Positions 8,737 through 17,608 of a stretch of 64,000 nt of DNA are shown here, piece after piece. How positions within the stretch are numbered: position 1 is the stretch's first letter; every line of letters begins with the position of its first letter. A model generated the notes under the pieces. That model was given only the letters and a program-made list of their open reading frames with translations. It did not search any database and was not told the DNA's origin. The stretch comes from Streptomyces platensis (GTDB lineage: Bacteria; Actinomycetota; Actinomycetes; Streptomycetales; Streptomycetaceae): NCBI RefSeq assembly GCF_008704855.1, contig NZ_CP023691.1:8184001-8248000 (forward strand), given 5' to 3'. Position numbers and translations under genes: made by a program.

Positions 8737-8858
8737 GGCGGTTCCTTCTCTCCGGGCCGGGGGGCCGAAAGGCGGGGGAATGGCGAGCGGATCGAGTAGT
8801 TCTCTCGTTCCGCCCTCTCGCTTCTGTTAGAGACCATAACTCTTGCGAGGATCCATGG

Positions 8859-8882
8859 CAATCGATGTGTTGGCTACGATTG
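8859..8882. promoter_or_regulatory. Candidate TetR-type operator
   Basis: CAATCG at 8859-8864 and CGATTG at 8877-8882 form a perfect 6-bp inverted repeat around 12 bp, inside a longer imperfect dyad. It lies 51 bp before the TetR start and between the two divergent genes, where a self-regulating TetR repressor would be expected to bind. The assignment rests on symmetry and position only. Confidence 0.4.
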
Positions 8883-8933
8883 GCAATGACCATTCATGCT
8901 TGCTTCAAGCCGTCGCGAACACCGGAGGAGAAC

Positions 8934-9644
8934 ATGGCCGCCGAGGCGCGGAGCCCCCGGGCGCGCTACCGCGAACAGAACCGCGCGGAGATCAAGGCGG
9001 CCGCGCTCCAGCAGCTCGCCGAGGGCGGCATCCAGGCCGTCGCGCTCACCCGTATCGCCAAGGACATGGGCCTGTCCGGCCCCGCCCTCTACCGCTACTT
9101 CGCCGGCCGGGACGACCTGCTGAGCGAACTGATCCGGGACGCCTACGACGAGGTGGCGCAGGTCGTCGGCCGGGTCGACGCCGCGCCCGACGGCGATTCC
9201 CGCGCCACCCTGCACGCCCTCGCCGGCGCCTACCGGGACTGGGCTGTCGCGCAGCCGCACCGCTATCTGCTGATCCAGGGAACCCCGCTGCCCGGATACG
9301 CGGCCCCGCCCGACACCCTGCTGCGTGCGCGGGCCGTCCTGGGGCCGTTCCTGAAGGTGTTCGCCGCCGGTGAGCCCACGGCGGCGCTGCGGCCGGTCGT
9401 CGAGGAGATGGCCGTCTGGGTACGCGAGGAGAAGGGCGTCGCGGACTGGGTGGCGGAGCACACCGGGCGGGCTCCGCAGGGCGAGGCGGCGGCCACCGCC
9501 CTCGCCGGCACGGTGCTGGCCTGGTCCCAGCTGCACGGCACGGTCAGCCTGGAGGTGTCCGGTCAGTACGCCGGGATGGGGCACCGGGCACCGACCCTGC
9601 TCACCGCGCAGATGGACACCCTGGCCGACTCCTTCCAGCTGTAG
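8934..9644 (+). CDS. TetR/AcrR family transcriptional regulator
   Basis: The 236-residue protein has an N-terminal TetR helix-turn-helix (about residues 13-60), seen in IKAAALQQLAEGG, VALTRIAKDMGLSGPALYRYFAGRDDLL. An alpha-helical ligand domain follows with a WAVAQPHRYLLIQGTPLPGY segment, typical of the TetR_C_13/33-like domains of actinomycetes. The ATG at 8934 is chosen because GGAGGAG lies just upstream and the homology begins there; an ATG at 8865 would add 23 unrelated residues. It is divergent from the NAD-dependent oxidoreductase gene and probably represses both. The ligand is unknown. Confidence 0.85.
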   Translation: MAAEARSPRARYREQNRAEIKAAALQQLAEGGIQAVALTRIAKDMGLSGPALYRYFAGRDDLLSELIRDAYDEVAQVVGRVDAAPDGDSRATLHALAGAYRDWAVAQPHRYLLIQGTPLPGYAAPPDTLLRARAVLGPFLKVFAAGEPTAALRPVVEEMAVWVREEKGVADWVAEHTGRAPQGEAAATALAGTVLAWSQLHGTVSLEVSGQYAGMGHRAPTLLTAQMDTLADSFQL

Positions 9645-9673
9645 CCGCAGGTCACTCAGAGGTGGGGCACGCG

Positions 9674-9695
9674 CCCGGCGGGCACAACCGCCGGG
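9674..9695. terminator. Hairpin between convergent genes
   Basis: CCCGGCGG (9674-9681) and CCGCCGGG (9688-9695) form a perfect 8-bp stem with a 6-base loop. It lies 30 bp after the TetR stop and before the end of the convergent secreted-protein gene. Confidence 0.5.
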
Positions 9696-9743
9696 TGCCG
9701 CGCGCGTCGGCGCACGGCACCCGGGCCGGTGGGCGGCGGTGGA

Positions 9744-10331
9744 TCACTGCTGGGCGGCCCCGCGCGGCGGCATCCAGTGGTGGACCTTCAAGTCGCCCTT
9801 CTCCAGGGTCTCGAACGGGGCCGAGCCCAGGCACTTGCCGACGCTGTTCTTCGGGACGCCGTCCATCGCCCAGCTGTAGCCCAGCCGGTCCTTCTTGCCG
9901 CTGTCCAGGACGGTGAAGCCGAACCGCTTGCCCCGGAGGTCCCCGATCTCCGGCAGGCCCGGTGCGCCGGTGAAGTGCGACTCGGTCACGATGCCGGTGG
10001 CGACGGCCGCCGGTCCGCCGGTCAGCAGGCAGTCGATCCGGCCCTTGAAGTAGCCGCCCCAGGTCTTGCCGAAGTGGTGGCTGACGTGGAACGTGCCGCG
10101 CGCCTGATCGGCGAAGCCATGCGCGTCGATGCGGAAGTGGACGTTGTCGCCGGGCTGTCGGGCGAGCTTGACGTCGCCCGTCAGTGACGGTGCGCCGGTG
10201 GTGTGCCGGGCGGCCCGCACCTCGGCCCCGGCCGCCGCGGCCGGTTCGGTCGTGGCCAGGGGCAGCACGAGCGCCGTGCAGACGGCGAGGGCGGTAGCGG
10301 CCACGAGCAACGGGCGGCGGATTCGGGGCAT
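9744..10331 (-). CDS. Secreted protein of unknown function
   Basis: The 195-residue product has a Sec signal peptide (residues 1 to about 33: PRIRRP then LLVAATALAVCTALVLPLA and an AAAA cleavage region). The mature part is beta-rich with an HFRIDAHGFADQARGTFHVSHHFG segment and two cysteines, IDCLLTG and GKCLGSAPF, likely to pair. It resembles the small exported repetin-like or hypothetical proteins of Streptomyces, but I do not recognise a named domain. The ATG at 10331 is chosen for its AGGAG box nine bases upstream and for placing the signal peptide at the N-terminus. Confidence 0.6.
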   Translation of the reverse strand: MPRIRRPLLVAATALAVCTALVLPLATTEPAAAAGAEVRAARHTTGAPSLTGDVKLARQPGDNVHFRIDAHGFADQARGTFHVSHHFGKTWGGYFKGRIDCLLTGGPAAVATGIVTESHFTGAPGLPEIGDLRGKRFGFTVLDSGKKDRLGYSWAMDGVPKNSVGKCLGSAPFETLEKGDLKVHHWMPPRGAAQQ

Positions 10332-10560
10332 GGCGTACTCCTGCGGATGAGAGCGGCACCGGACTCGGTGCGGCAGGGCGTCGATTCCCCGCTGATCACC
10401 ACGGTCCCGTCCGCCGCGCGGCCGGGCATCGCTCCACAGGCGGGTGTCACTCCGCCTCGCGGGGGAGCGGGAGGGAGTACCCATGGCCGATGCCGGAGCG
10501 GCGCCGCCTGTCGCAGCGGCCGGTTCCCCGCCCGTCCGCGCGCCCTGCCACCCGGACCGC

Positions 10561-11232
10561 TCAATACCCGGTCGGGCGGACCACCCCTGTCTCGTACGCG
10601 AAGACGGCGGCCTGCGTCCGGTCGCGCAGGCCCAACTTGCTCAGGATCCGGCCCACATGGCTCTTCACGGTCTGTTCCGCCAGCACCAGCCGCTCCGCGA
10701 TCTCGCCGTTCGTCAGGCCCTGGGCGATCAGGGACAGGACCTCGGTCTCGCGTTCCGTGAGGTCGCCGACGCGTTCCTTGAGCGGGGCCTGCGGTGAGCT
10801 GGTGACCCGGGAGAACTCGGCGATCAGGCGCTTGGTGAGGTTCGGTGCGAGCAGCGCGTCACCGGCTGCCACCACCCGTACGGCCCGGGCGAGTTCATCC
10901 GCCGAGGCGTCCTTCAGCAGGAACCCGGAGGCGCCCGCGCGCAGTGCCTCGTACACATACTCATCGAGGTCGAAGGTCGTCAGGACGAGGACCTTGACGG
11001 TGGCCCCGGCCGGTGCGGTGAGACGACGGGTCGCCTCGATACCGCCGAGCCGGGGCATCCGGACGTCCATCAGGACGACGTCCGGGGCGAGCTGGTCGAC
11101 CTGCGTGAGGGCGTCGAGGCCGTCGACGGCCTGGCCGATGACCTCGATATCGGGTTCGGCGTTGAGCAGCACCGTGAAGCCCTGACGGACCATCATCTGG
11201 TCGTCGGCGATCAGCACGCGGATGGTCGTCAT
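10561..11232 (-). CDS. NarL/LuxR-family response regulator
   Basis: The 223-residue protein is a typical two-component output protein. The receiver domain (about 1-120) has the acidic pair D10/D11, the phosphoacceptor D56 in LMDVRMP, and the LTTF and FLLKD switch positions. The C-terminal LuxR helix-turn-helix (about 155-215) shows LTERETEVLSLIAQG and EQTVKSHVGRIL. Its start overlaps the end of the sensor kinase gene by 4 bp, so the two are translationally coupled. It presumably controls the operon or genes elsewhere; no target site was identified. Confidence 0.92.
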   Translation of the reverse strand: MTTIRVLIADDQMMVRQGFTVLLNAEPDIEVIGQAVDGLDALTQVDQLAPDVVLMDVRMPRLGGIEATRRLTAPAGATVKVLVLTTFDLDEYVYEALRAGASGFLLKDASADELARAVRVVAAGDALLAPNLTKRLIAEFSRVTSSPQAPLKERVGDLTERETEVLSLIAQGLTNGEIAERLVLAEQTVKSHVGRILSKLGLRDRTQAAVFAYETGVVRPTGY

Positions 11233-12584
11233 GGGGCGGGCTCACGGGGGTCGGCAGGCCGCGCGGCCTGGGCGGGCAGGATCGCGGTCACTTCGTAACC
11301 GCCGTCGGGGGTGGCGCCGGTGGCGAGTTCGCCGCCGAGCATGGCGGCGCGCTCATGCATCCCCAGCAGGCCGTGGCCGGCGCCCTGCGAGGGCGGGGCG
11401 GGCCGGTCCGGCGCGGTGTTGGCGACGCGGATGGTGAGACCGCCGGGCCGGTATCCGAGGGCCACCCGCACCTCCGCGCCGGGCGCATGCCGGAGCGCGT
11501 TGCTGAGCGCCTCCTGGACGATACGGAACGCCGACAGCTCGACACCCGGGGACAGCGGGCGCGGCTCACCGGTGATCTCGGTGGTGACCCTGAGCCCGGC
11601 GCCGCGCACCGTGCCGACCAGTTCGTCCAGCCGGCCGAGACTGGGCTGCGGGGTGTGCCGTACCCCGTCCGCCAGGGCTTCCTCCGAGCGCAGCACGCCC
11701 AGCACCCGCCGGAGTTCGGTCAACGCCTCGACGGCGCTCCCGCGGATGCCCGCGAGGTTCTCCCTGAGCTCGTCGGTGGGGTCCTTGACCAGATGCGGGG
11801 CGACCTGCGCCTGGATCGAGATCACCGACATGTGGTGGGCGACCACGTCGTGCAGTTCGCGGGCGATCCGGTTGCGCTCCTCCAGCAGCGTGCGCCGGGC
11901 CCGCTCCCCGGCGGTGAGCACCTCCTGCTCGACGAGCTGGTTACGGGCCACCCGGCGGCCGCGCAGCGCGGCGCCCAGCACCACCGCGCAGGTGAAGGTC
12001 ACGGCGTCCTGGACGACGGTCACGTCCTGGGCGGAGGACGCGAGGACCGGCGGGGCCGCACCCGGCAGGAGGGGCTGGTCCGGTACCGGCCCCAAGAAGG
12101 CCAGTGCGGCCACCGCCGCCAGGAACGAGAACGCCAGCGCCTCGGCCGCGATACGGGGCCGGACCCGCAGTGCGAGAAGGAACAGCACCAGGGCGTGCAG
12201 GGCGATGCCCGGGATGCTCCAGGACCACAGGGCGTCATGGCTGGTTTTGACCCCGTCGGCGTTCCTGACCAGGAAGAGCGCGATCGTCGACAGCCACCAG
12301 GCGGGTACCGGGCGGGACAGCGCGAGGACGGCGGCGCCCGACTGGAGCACCGTGAGCGCCAGCACGGTGGCTCCCGCGGTGTACCGGTCCGCGTTGAGCC
12401 AGCCCATGAGCACCGCGGCCAGCACCACAAGCGCATGCGGCAGCCGGCCCAGCCAGCGCATCCGGGGCAGTGGATCGAGTGCCACCGTCCACAAGTCGTC
12501 GCGCAGGGTATGCGGGAGCCCCCGCACGGCCGCCCGCAGCCGCGGCCCCCCGCTCTTCCAACCCCCCTGGCTCACACGGTGCAT
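11229..12584 (-). CDS. Sensor histidine kinase (NarL-system, HisKA_3)
   Basis: The protein has about 451 residues from the ATG at 12584. The N-terminal half has five or six hydrophobic segments (roughly residues 49-205), so the sensor is membrane-embedded with little extracytoplasmic loop. The dimerisation/phosphotransfer domain follows with the phosphorylated H245 in ARELHDVVAHHMSV, then an ATPase domain with the N-box EALSNALRHAP and the GHGLLGMHERAAMLGG lid. This is the DesK/NarX-like class. The start lies one base after the acyltransferase stop, so the kinase is coupled to a membrane acyltransferase as well as to its regulator. Upstream in-frame ATGs would overlap the acyltransferase gene. 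Confidence 0.88.
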   Translation of the reverse strand: MHRVSQGGWKSGGPRLRAAVRGLPHTLRDDLWTVALDPLPRMRWLGRLPHALVVLAAVLMGWLNADRYTAGATVLALTVLQSGAAVLALSRPVPAWWLSTIALFLVRNADGVKTSHDALWSWSIPGIALHALVLFLLALRVRPRIAAEALAFSFLAAVAALAFLGPVPDQPLLPGAAPPVLASSAQDVTVVQDAVTFTCAVVLGAALRGRRVARNQLVEQEVLTAGERARRTLLEERNRIARELHDVVAHHMSVISIQAQVAPHLVKDPTDELRENLAGIRGSAVEALTELRRVLGVLRSEEALADGVRHTPQPSLGRLDELVGTVRGAGLRVTTEITGEPRPLSPGVELSAFRIVQEALSNALRHAPGAEVRVALGYRPGGLTIRVANTAPDRPAPPSQGAGHGLLGMHERAAMLGGELATGATPDGGYEVTAILPAQAARPADPREPAP

Positions 12585-12585
12585 C

Positions 12586-13746
12586 CTAAGCACGCCGCAC
12601 CGCCCTGGCCTCAGCGGGACGCCCCGCCCGGACCACCGTGGTGCCGCCGCGCCGCCCCTGCTCGTACGTGCGGAACGCGGACCAGCACACCAGCAGCGCC
12701 AGCGCGAACACCGGCAGCCAGAGCAGCCGGGCGAGGGCCCAGCCGGCACCGTCGGGAAGGGTGTGCAGACCGGGCAGGAACCCGCCGGTGAGCAGACCGA
12801 CCGCGGTGACCGCCATCATCGCGGTCTGGTGCCACAGGAAGAGCGTCATCGCCGAGAGGTTCATCAGCGCCACCGCCGCCCGGACGGCGGGGCGTTGGAG
12901 CAGCCGTCCCAGGGGGCCGAGCAGCAGCAGGGCCGCCCCGCACTGGGCGAGACCGAAGGTGACCGCCGCGAGAGTGGGCGGATTGAGGTTGGATATGGTC
13001 GCGCCCGGCACCCCGACCATGGCGGCCGGGTAGCCGGCCCACAGGACGAGTCCGGCGGTGGTGGCGGCGCCGCCGAGCAGCAGCACCCATGCCGTCGCCC
13101 GGCTCCGCAGCCCGCCCCGGGCCCAGGCCGCGCCCAGGCAGTACGGCACCAGCCAGCCGGCCGCCACATTGATCCAGCCGAGCCAGGCCGGGCCGCCGAG
13201 CCCGAACCGGAGCAGATCGATGTGCAGCACGACGGCGAGCGGCCACAGCGGATGCAGCCGGGCGGTCAGCGGAGTCGCCGCCGTCAGTGCGGCGAACACC
13301 AGCAGGAACCAGAGCGGGGACAGCGCCAGTTTGCCGAGGGTGTGGACGGTGTCCAGACCGGCCCCGGCGACGAGCAGCCCGCCCGCCACCACGCACCAGA
13401 CGACCAGCACGGCCACCACGGGCCGGAACAGCCGGGCCATCCGGGCGCCGAGCCACCGGCGGTAGGTCCCGCCCCGGGCACGGGTGGCGGCACAGCTCGT
13501 CGCCGCCATCTGACCACCCACCAGAAAGAAGACGGCCAGGGTCTGGAGAAGCCAGGAGACCGGGGTGAGGTGCGGCAGCTGAGGGAGGGGGCTGACGACC
13601 CGCACCGTGCCGCTGTCGGCGACCAGCGCGGTCACCAGCCAGTGTCCGAGCATCACCCCGAGAAGGGCGAGCGCACGCAGTGCGTCGACGCCGCGGTCAC
13701 GGTCGGCCGGTGTCGCGGCGTCGATCCGCCGGATGAGCTCACGCAT
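12586..13746 (-). CDS. Acyltransferase 3 family membrane protein
   Basis: The 386-residue protein belongs to the integral membrane acyltransferase 3 family (OafA/WecH type), which O-acylates sugars, glycopeptides or other cell-surface molecules. The family start is visible as RGVDALRALALLGVMLGHW, with the conserved histidine in the first helix. About ten hydrophobic helices follow, and MTLFLWHQTAM is the late conserved His block. There is no SGNH tail. The ATG at 13746 has a GAGGAG box upstream and overlaps the stop of the preceding hydrolase gene by 8 bp. It is the second gene of a four-gene operon ending in a two-component system, so its acylation may be linked to envelope signalling (inference). 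Confidence 0.82.
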   Translation of the reverse strand: MRELIRRIDAATPADRDRGVDALRALALLGVMLGHWLVTALVADSGTVRVVSPLPQLPHLTPVSWLLQTLAVFFLVGGQMAATSCAATRARGGTYRRWLGARMARLFRPVVAVLVVWCVVAGGLLVAGAGLDTVHTLGKLALSPLWFLLVFAALTAATPLTARLHPLWPLAVVLHIDLLRFGLGGPAWLGWINVAAGWLVPYCLGAAWARGGLRSRATAWVLLLGGAATTAGLVLWAGYPAAMVGVPGATISNLNPPTLAAVTFGLAQCGAALLLLGPLGRLLQRPAVRAAVALMNLSAMTLFLWHQTAMMAVTAVGLLTGGFLPGLHTLPDGAGWALARLLWLPVFALALLVCWSAFRTYEQGRRGGTTVVRAGRPAEARAVRRA

Positions 13747-14707
13747 CGCCGCTCTCCTCGGAAGGGGCCTGGCCGGACACGATCCGGGCGAGGTTCCGCA
13801 GGGACACGGAACCGGGCGTGAGGTAGTCGCTGTGGCCGCCGGGCCCCGCCGCGAAGACCCGGGCGCCGAACTCGGGCGCGACCGGATCCGCTCCCAACCC
13901 GAGTGTGCCGAAGGGGAGTTGCAGCTGTCCGTGCGGCACCTCGGCGATCCAGTCGTCGTCGCCCCGGCCGGCCCACACCGTCGCCGGGGTGTGCAGCGCG
14001 GAGACGTTTTCGGCGCCCGCGCCGGGGCTGCCGAACAGCACCAGGTCCGCGACATCCAGCCCCGGCGCGGCCCGGCCACAGACCACGGCTCCGTACGAAT
14101 GGCACAGCACGGAGAGCCGCGCCGTGGGACGGAGCTTCGCCACGGCACCGACGAAGGCGCGGAGCCCGGGAGCGGCCTCCGCCGCGCGGGCGGGGGTGAG
14201 GACATCGGGACTCACCGTGCTCGGCGTCCGGTACCCGGCCCAGGCGAGGACCGCGGACCGGCCGCCCAACTCCCGCTGGAGCGCCAGCGCGCCGGACCGC
14301 AGACGTGCGTACCGGTCGAGGTGGGTGTCCGAGCCCGGCACCAGTACGGCGATCCGCTCGGCCCGTGCCAGGTCGCCGAAGACCTCGGTGGTGCGGCCTC
14401 CGTCGCGGCCGTCGAAGAACAGGAACTGCCGCGCCGGGCCGGCCATCTCGCGCAATACCCCGGCCCGCGCCCGGTCGCCGTGGCCCTCGGCCATCCGCTC
14501 CGCCGCACGGATGCCCTCGCGGTTGACGGCGTAGCGCTCGGCGAGCGCACCGGGGGCGGCGGACCGCAACGGGGCGAGCGCCTTGGGGGCCGGTGCCGGG
14601 ACGGCCGCGGGGCGGGCCGCACCCGAGACGGGCACCACCACCGCGGTGACGACGAAAGCGGCGAGCAGAGTGCGCAGCGGACGGCTGCCGCGCGGGCGGG
14701 ACGCCAT
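13739..14707 (-). CDS. Exported alpha/beta hydrolase, DUF1023 type
   Basis: This 322-residue protein starts with a Sec signal or signal anchor (RTLLAAFVVTAVVVPVSGAA). An alpha/beta hydrolase domain of the DUF1023 class follows, with VLVPGSDTHLDRY as the oxyanion strand and LCHSYGAVVCG as the nucleophile elbow (G-x-S-x-G replaced by H-S-Y-G). A late GGHSDYL block carries the likely catalytic histidine. The family is widespread in actinomycetes and has no defined substrate. It is the promoter-proximal gene of the four-gene operon; its stop overlaps the acyltransferase start. An exported hydrolase beside a membrane acyltransferase suggests opposing action on a surface acyl group, but nothing in the sequence proves this. 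Confidence 0.78.
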   Translation of the reverse strand: MASRPRGSRPLRTLLAAFVVTAVVVPVSGAARPAAVPAPAPKALAPLRSAAPGALAERYAVNREGIRAAERMAEGHGDRARAGVLREMAGPARQFLFFDGRDGGRTTEVFGDLARAERIAVLVPGSDTHLDRYARLRSGALALQRELGGRSAVLAWAGYRTPSTVSPDVLTPARAAEAAPGLRAFVGAVAKLRPTARLSVLCHSYGAVVCGRAAPGLDVADLVLFGSPGAGAENVSALHTPATVWAGRGDDDWIAEVPHGQLQLPFGTLGLGADPVAPEFGARVFAAGPGGHSDYLTPGSVSLRNLARIVSGQAPSEESGDA

Positions 14708-14996
14708 GATGAATGGTCCTTCCGTACCGGAAGCCGGTCGTGGCTTCCGGTACCGAAGCTATGGAGCAGGGCACTTGGTCGGCGTCCCGCCGGGGAGCGT
14801 ACTTCGGTGGTAGCTCTCAGGTATCAGGGGTAGGGGGCGGCGGTGCTCGGCCTCGGGGAAGAGCGCCGGACGGCTGTGTGCCGCTGTCCCCGGCGGCGCG
14901 TCCGGCGTGGACGACGCGGCGCCGCGTGCGGGCCCGGCACGCCGCCGGACTCCGCACGTGCGCGGAAGGCGTTCGTCCCGGCCCTACCGTGTCGCC

Positions 14997-15735
14997 ATGG
15001 TGCGTGCCGACAGGCCCCAGGCCGACCGACCGGGCAGTGCGGCGTCGGGCCGGCCGATGGCTCCGCTTCTCGCGGTCTGTGCGGGCTACTTCATGGTCAT
15101 CCTGGACGTGACCGTCATCAACGTCGCCGTCCCGGTGGTGGGACGGGAACTGTCCGCCTCGCTCACCGGGATCCAGTGGATCACCGACGGCTACACCCTG
15201 GTCTTCGCCGGTCTGCTGCTCACCGGCGGCGCGCTGGGGGACCGGCTGGGCAACCGCCGGATCTTCTGCACCGGCGTGGTGGTCTTCACGCTCGCCTCGG
15301 CCGCCTGCGGCCTGGCCCCGGCCAGCGGGGCCCTGATCGCCGCCCGGCTGGTGGAAGGACTCGGCGCGGCCCTGATCGTGCCCGGCTCGCTCGCCCTCCT
15401 GCAACAGGCGTATCCGGCACCCGCCGAGCGCTCCCGGGCCTTCGGCCTGTGGGGCTCCATGGCGGGCATCGCGGCCTCCGCCGGGCCCCTGCTGGGCGGC
15501 CTCCTGGTCACCACCGTGGGCTGGCGCTGGGTGTTCTTCATCAACCTGCCCGTCGGATGCGTCTGCCTGCTGCTGACGCTGCGTCATGTCTCCGCTTCGG
15601 CCCGGCGTACGGACCGCCCCGTGGACTGGCCGGCCCAGTGCGCCCTCATCGCCACGGCCGCCCTGCTCACCACCGTCCTCAACGAGGCCGGACGACGGGG
15701 CTGGACGGACCCGCTGATCCTCACCGGAGCCCGCC
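14997..15735 (+). pseudogene. Truncated DHA2-type MFS transporter (N-terminal half)
   Basis: About 245 residues match the first half of a 14-helix drug:proton antiporter. They include the first-helix motif VILDVTVINVAVPVV, the Motif A loop GGALGDRLGNRRIF, and the family's WRWVFFINLPVG segment. Homology stops around LILTGA at about 15735, where the sixth or seventh helix should continue. The frame then stays open through about 175 bp of non-family sequence into the dihydrofolate-reductase-like gene. The second half of the transporter is missing in all frames nearby. A TACCGT box 6 bp before the ATG suggests leaderless transcription. It probably no longer transports. Confidence 0.7.
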
Positions 15736-15911
15736 GAAGGGGCACAAAAGCCGGGCCGCCGGCTGAGGGTCGGCGGGCCGCGGCGTACGGCCTGCGGCGA
15801 TATGCCGTGGTATGTACCCAGGACCGGCCGGTCGCGCGGCGAGCGATGAGTTCTCGCCGGCCCGGGAGTCCACCCCTGTACCGGCAGATTCCGCACCCGA
15901 AGGGCAGCACC

Positions 15912-16541
15912 ATGAGCACACTGATCGTCACCGCGTTCGTCACCCTGGACGGCGTCATGCAGGCCCCCGGCGGCCCGAACGAGGACGTCGACGCGGGCTT
16001 CGCGCACGGCGGCTGGCAGGTCCCGTATGTCGACGACGACTTCATGGGCCTCATGACCGGGGTCTTCGAGCACACCGCCGACCATCTCCTGCTCGGCCGG
16101 AAGACCTACGACATCTTCGCCACCTACTGGCCGCGCGTCACCGACCCGGACAACTCGATCGCCGTGAAGCTCAACAGCATGCCCAAGTACGTCGCCTCAC
16201 GCACCCGGAACAGCCTGGAGTGGAACAACTCCCAGCTGCTGGAGGGCGACGCCGCGGAGGCGGTCGCCCGGCTCAAGCAGGAGCTCGGCGGCACGCTCAT
16301 GACGCAGGGCAGCGGCGACCTCATCCGCACCCTTCAGCAGCACGACCTCGTCGACGAGTACCGGCTGCTGATCAACCCGGTGATCCTCGGCACCGGCAAG
16401 CGGCTGTTCGCCGAGGGCGCCGCCCCCACCGCCTGGCGGCTCACGGAATCCCGCACCACCGGCGCGGGCGTCCAGTACTGCGTCTACCAACGGGCCGGGA
16501 AGCCCGAGTACGGCACCTTCGAGCTCGACGAGCAGGACTGA
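15912..16541 (+). CDS. Dihydrofolate reductase family protein (RibD C-terminal-like)
   Basis: The 209-residue protein has the stand-alone RibD-C/DHFR-like fold common in actinomycetes. Visible features are the start TLIVTAFVTLDGVMQAPGGPNED, an LLGRKTYDIFATYWP nucleotide-binding helix, the GGTLMTQGSGDLIRTL loop, and ILGTGKRLFAEG near the end. Members reduce pteridine- or pyrimidine-like substrates with NADPH, but most are uncharacterised, and this is not the housekeeping folA. The ATG at 15912 is preceded by a weak AGGGCAG box. The same frame is open back to 14997, so a fusion with the truncated transporter could in principle be made. Confidence 0.8.
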   Translation: MSTLIVTAFVTLDGVMQAPGGPNEDVDAGFAHGGWQVPYVDDDFMGLMTGVFEHTADHLLLGRKTYDIFATYWPRVTDPDNSIAVKLNSMPKYVASRTRNSLEWNNSQLLEGDAAEAVARLKQELGGTLMTQGSGDLIRTLQQHDLVDEYRLLINPVILGTGKRLFAEGAAPTAWRLTESRTTGAGVQYCVYQRAGKPEYGTFELDEQD

Positions 16542-16789
16542 GGACCCGGCCGGCTCCCGCGCGGCGGCCGGGCCCGGCTGCCGCCGTTGGTGTCAGAGGG
16601 GGACGGCGCCTTGCGTGGTGTGTGGAGTGCGGGGGCGGGGGAGGGCAGGGTCGGCGTGGGCACCGGTCCGGTGTCCGGCCGGAGGTCTCCGGACCCCGCC
16701 GGCCGGCGGGCCGCGCGGCCGGTCCGGGGCGGCCGGCGGCGCACGGGCGGAGCCCGGACCAGTGGAGCGCGAGGCGAAGGGCGTGTGTC

Positions 16790-17608
16790 GTGGGTGTCGG
16801 TTTCGCAGAAGAGTCGACGTCGGTGACGGTAGCGGCGTCGGCGGTGCCGGAGCGTGTCGTGCTGGCCGCCCGTCCGCAGGCGGCGCTGCGCTTGTATTGC
16901 GTGCCGCCCGCCGGGGCCGGCCCGGACTGCTATCTGCGCTGGGCGCCGCTGCTGCCGCCCTGGATCGAGCCGTGCTCCGTGGCGCTGCCCGGCCGCGGCA
17001 CCCGCGCCGCGGAACCCTCGCTGACCGACCCCGCGTATCTGAGCGCCCGGCTCGCCGCGGTGCTGGACGACTGGACCGACCCCCGGCCGTTCGCGGTCTT
17101 CGGACACAGCGCGGGCGCCCTGCTGGCCTACGAGGCGACCCGCCATCTGCGGCGCACCCATGGCCGGCTGCCGTCGCTGCTGGCGGTGTCCTCACTGTCC
17201 GCGCCACATATCGACGCCTACAGCGCCGGCCTGCCGCCCCGGCTGACCGCCGGGCTGGAAGGCATCCGCGAACTCGTCGGACCGATCCCCGACCAACTGC
17301 TCGCCGACGCCCGCCTGATGGCCGCGGCCTGCACCCCCCTGCTGGCCGACTGTCTGCTGCTGCTGCACTACCGGCACCGCCCCGAACCGCCGCTCGACGT
17401 GCCGCTGGCCCTCTACGGCGGGGAACACGACCCGGTCACCAGCGTGCCGGACCTCCAGGCCTGGAACGACCTGGTCACCACACCGGCCCCGGTCCAGCTC
17501 TTCCCCGGCGGGCACACCTACCTCCAGACGGAGACCAAAGCCCTGGTGGACCGGCTCACCGAGACCCTCGACCCGGCCCGGTACGCCCGCCCCGTGGCGA
17601 CGGCATGA
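16790..17608 (+). CDS. Type II (external) thioesterase
   Basis: The 272-residue protein is a GrsT/TEII-type alpha/beta hydrolase of the kind that edits acyl groups on carrier proteins. It shows RLYCVPPAGAGPDCYLRW, ALPGRGTR, the nucleophile elbow FGHSAGALLAYE (S107 from the chosen start), and the catalytic histidine in PGGHTYL near the end. The GTG at 16790 is chosen for its GAAGG box nine bases upstream; a GTG at 16823 is an alternative. The stop overlaps the next gene's ATG by 4 bp. With an ACP and ketosynthase just downstream, it probably serves that carrier protein. Confidence 0.8.
   Translation: MGVGFAEESTSVTVAASAVPERVVLAARPQAALRLYCVPPAGAGPDCYLRWAPLLPPWIEPCSVALPGRGTRAAEPSLTDPAYLSARLAAVLDDWTDPRPFAVFGHSAGALLAYEATRHLRRTHGRLPSLLAVSSLSAPHIDAYSAGLPPRLTAGLEGIRELVGPIPDQLLADARLMAAACTPLLADCLLLLHYRHRPEPPLDVPLALYGGEHDPVTSVPDLQAWNDLVTTPAPVQLFPGGHTYLQTETKALVDRLTETLDPARYARPVATA

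Noticed and set aside
11311..13821. Long plus-strand frames opposite the kinase and acyltransferase genes
   Set aside because: Antisense shadows produced by GC-rich third positions; the minus strand carries the H-box, N-box and acyltransferase motifs.
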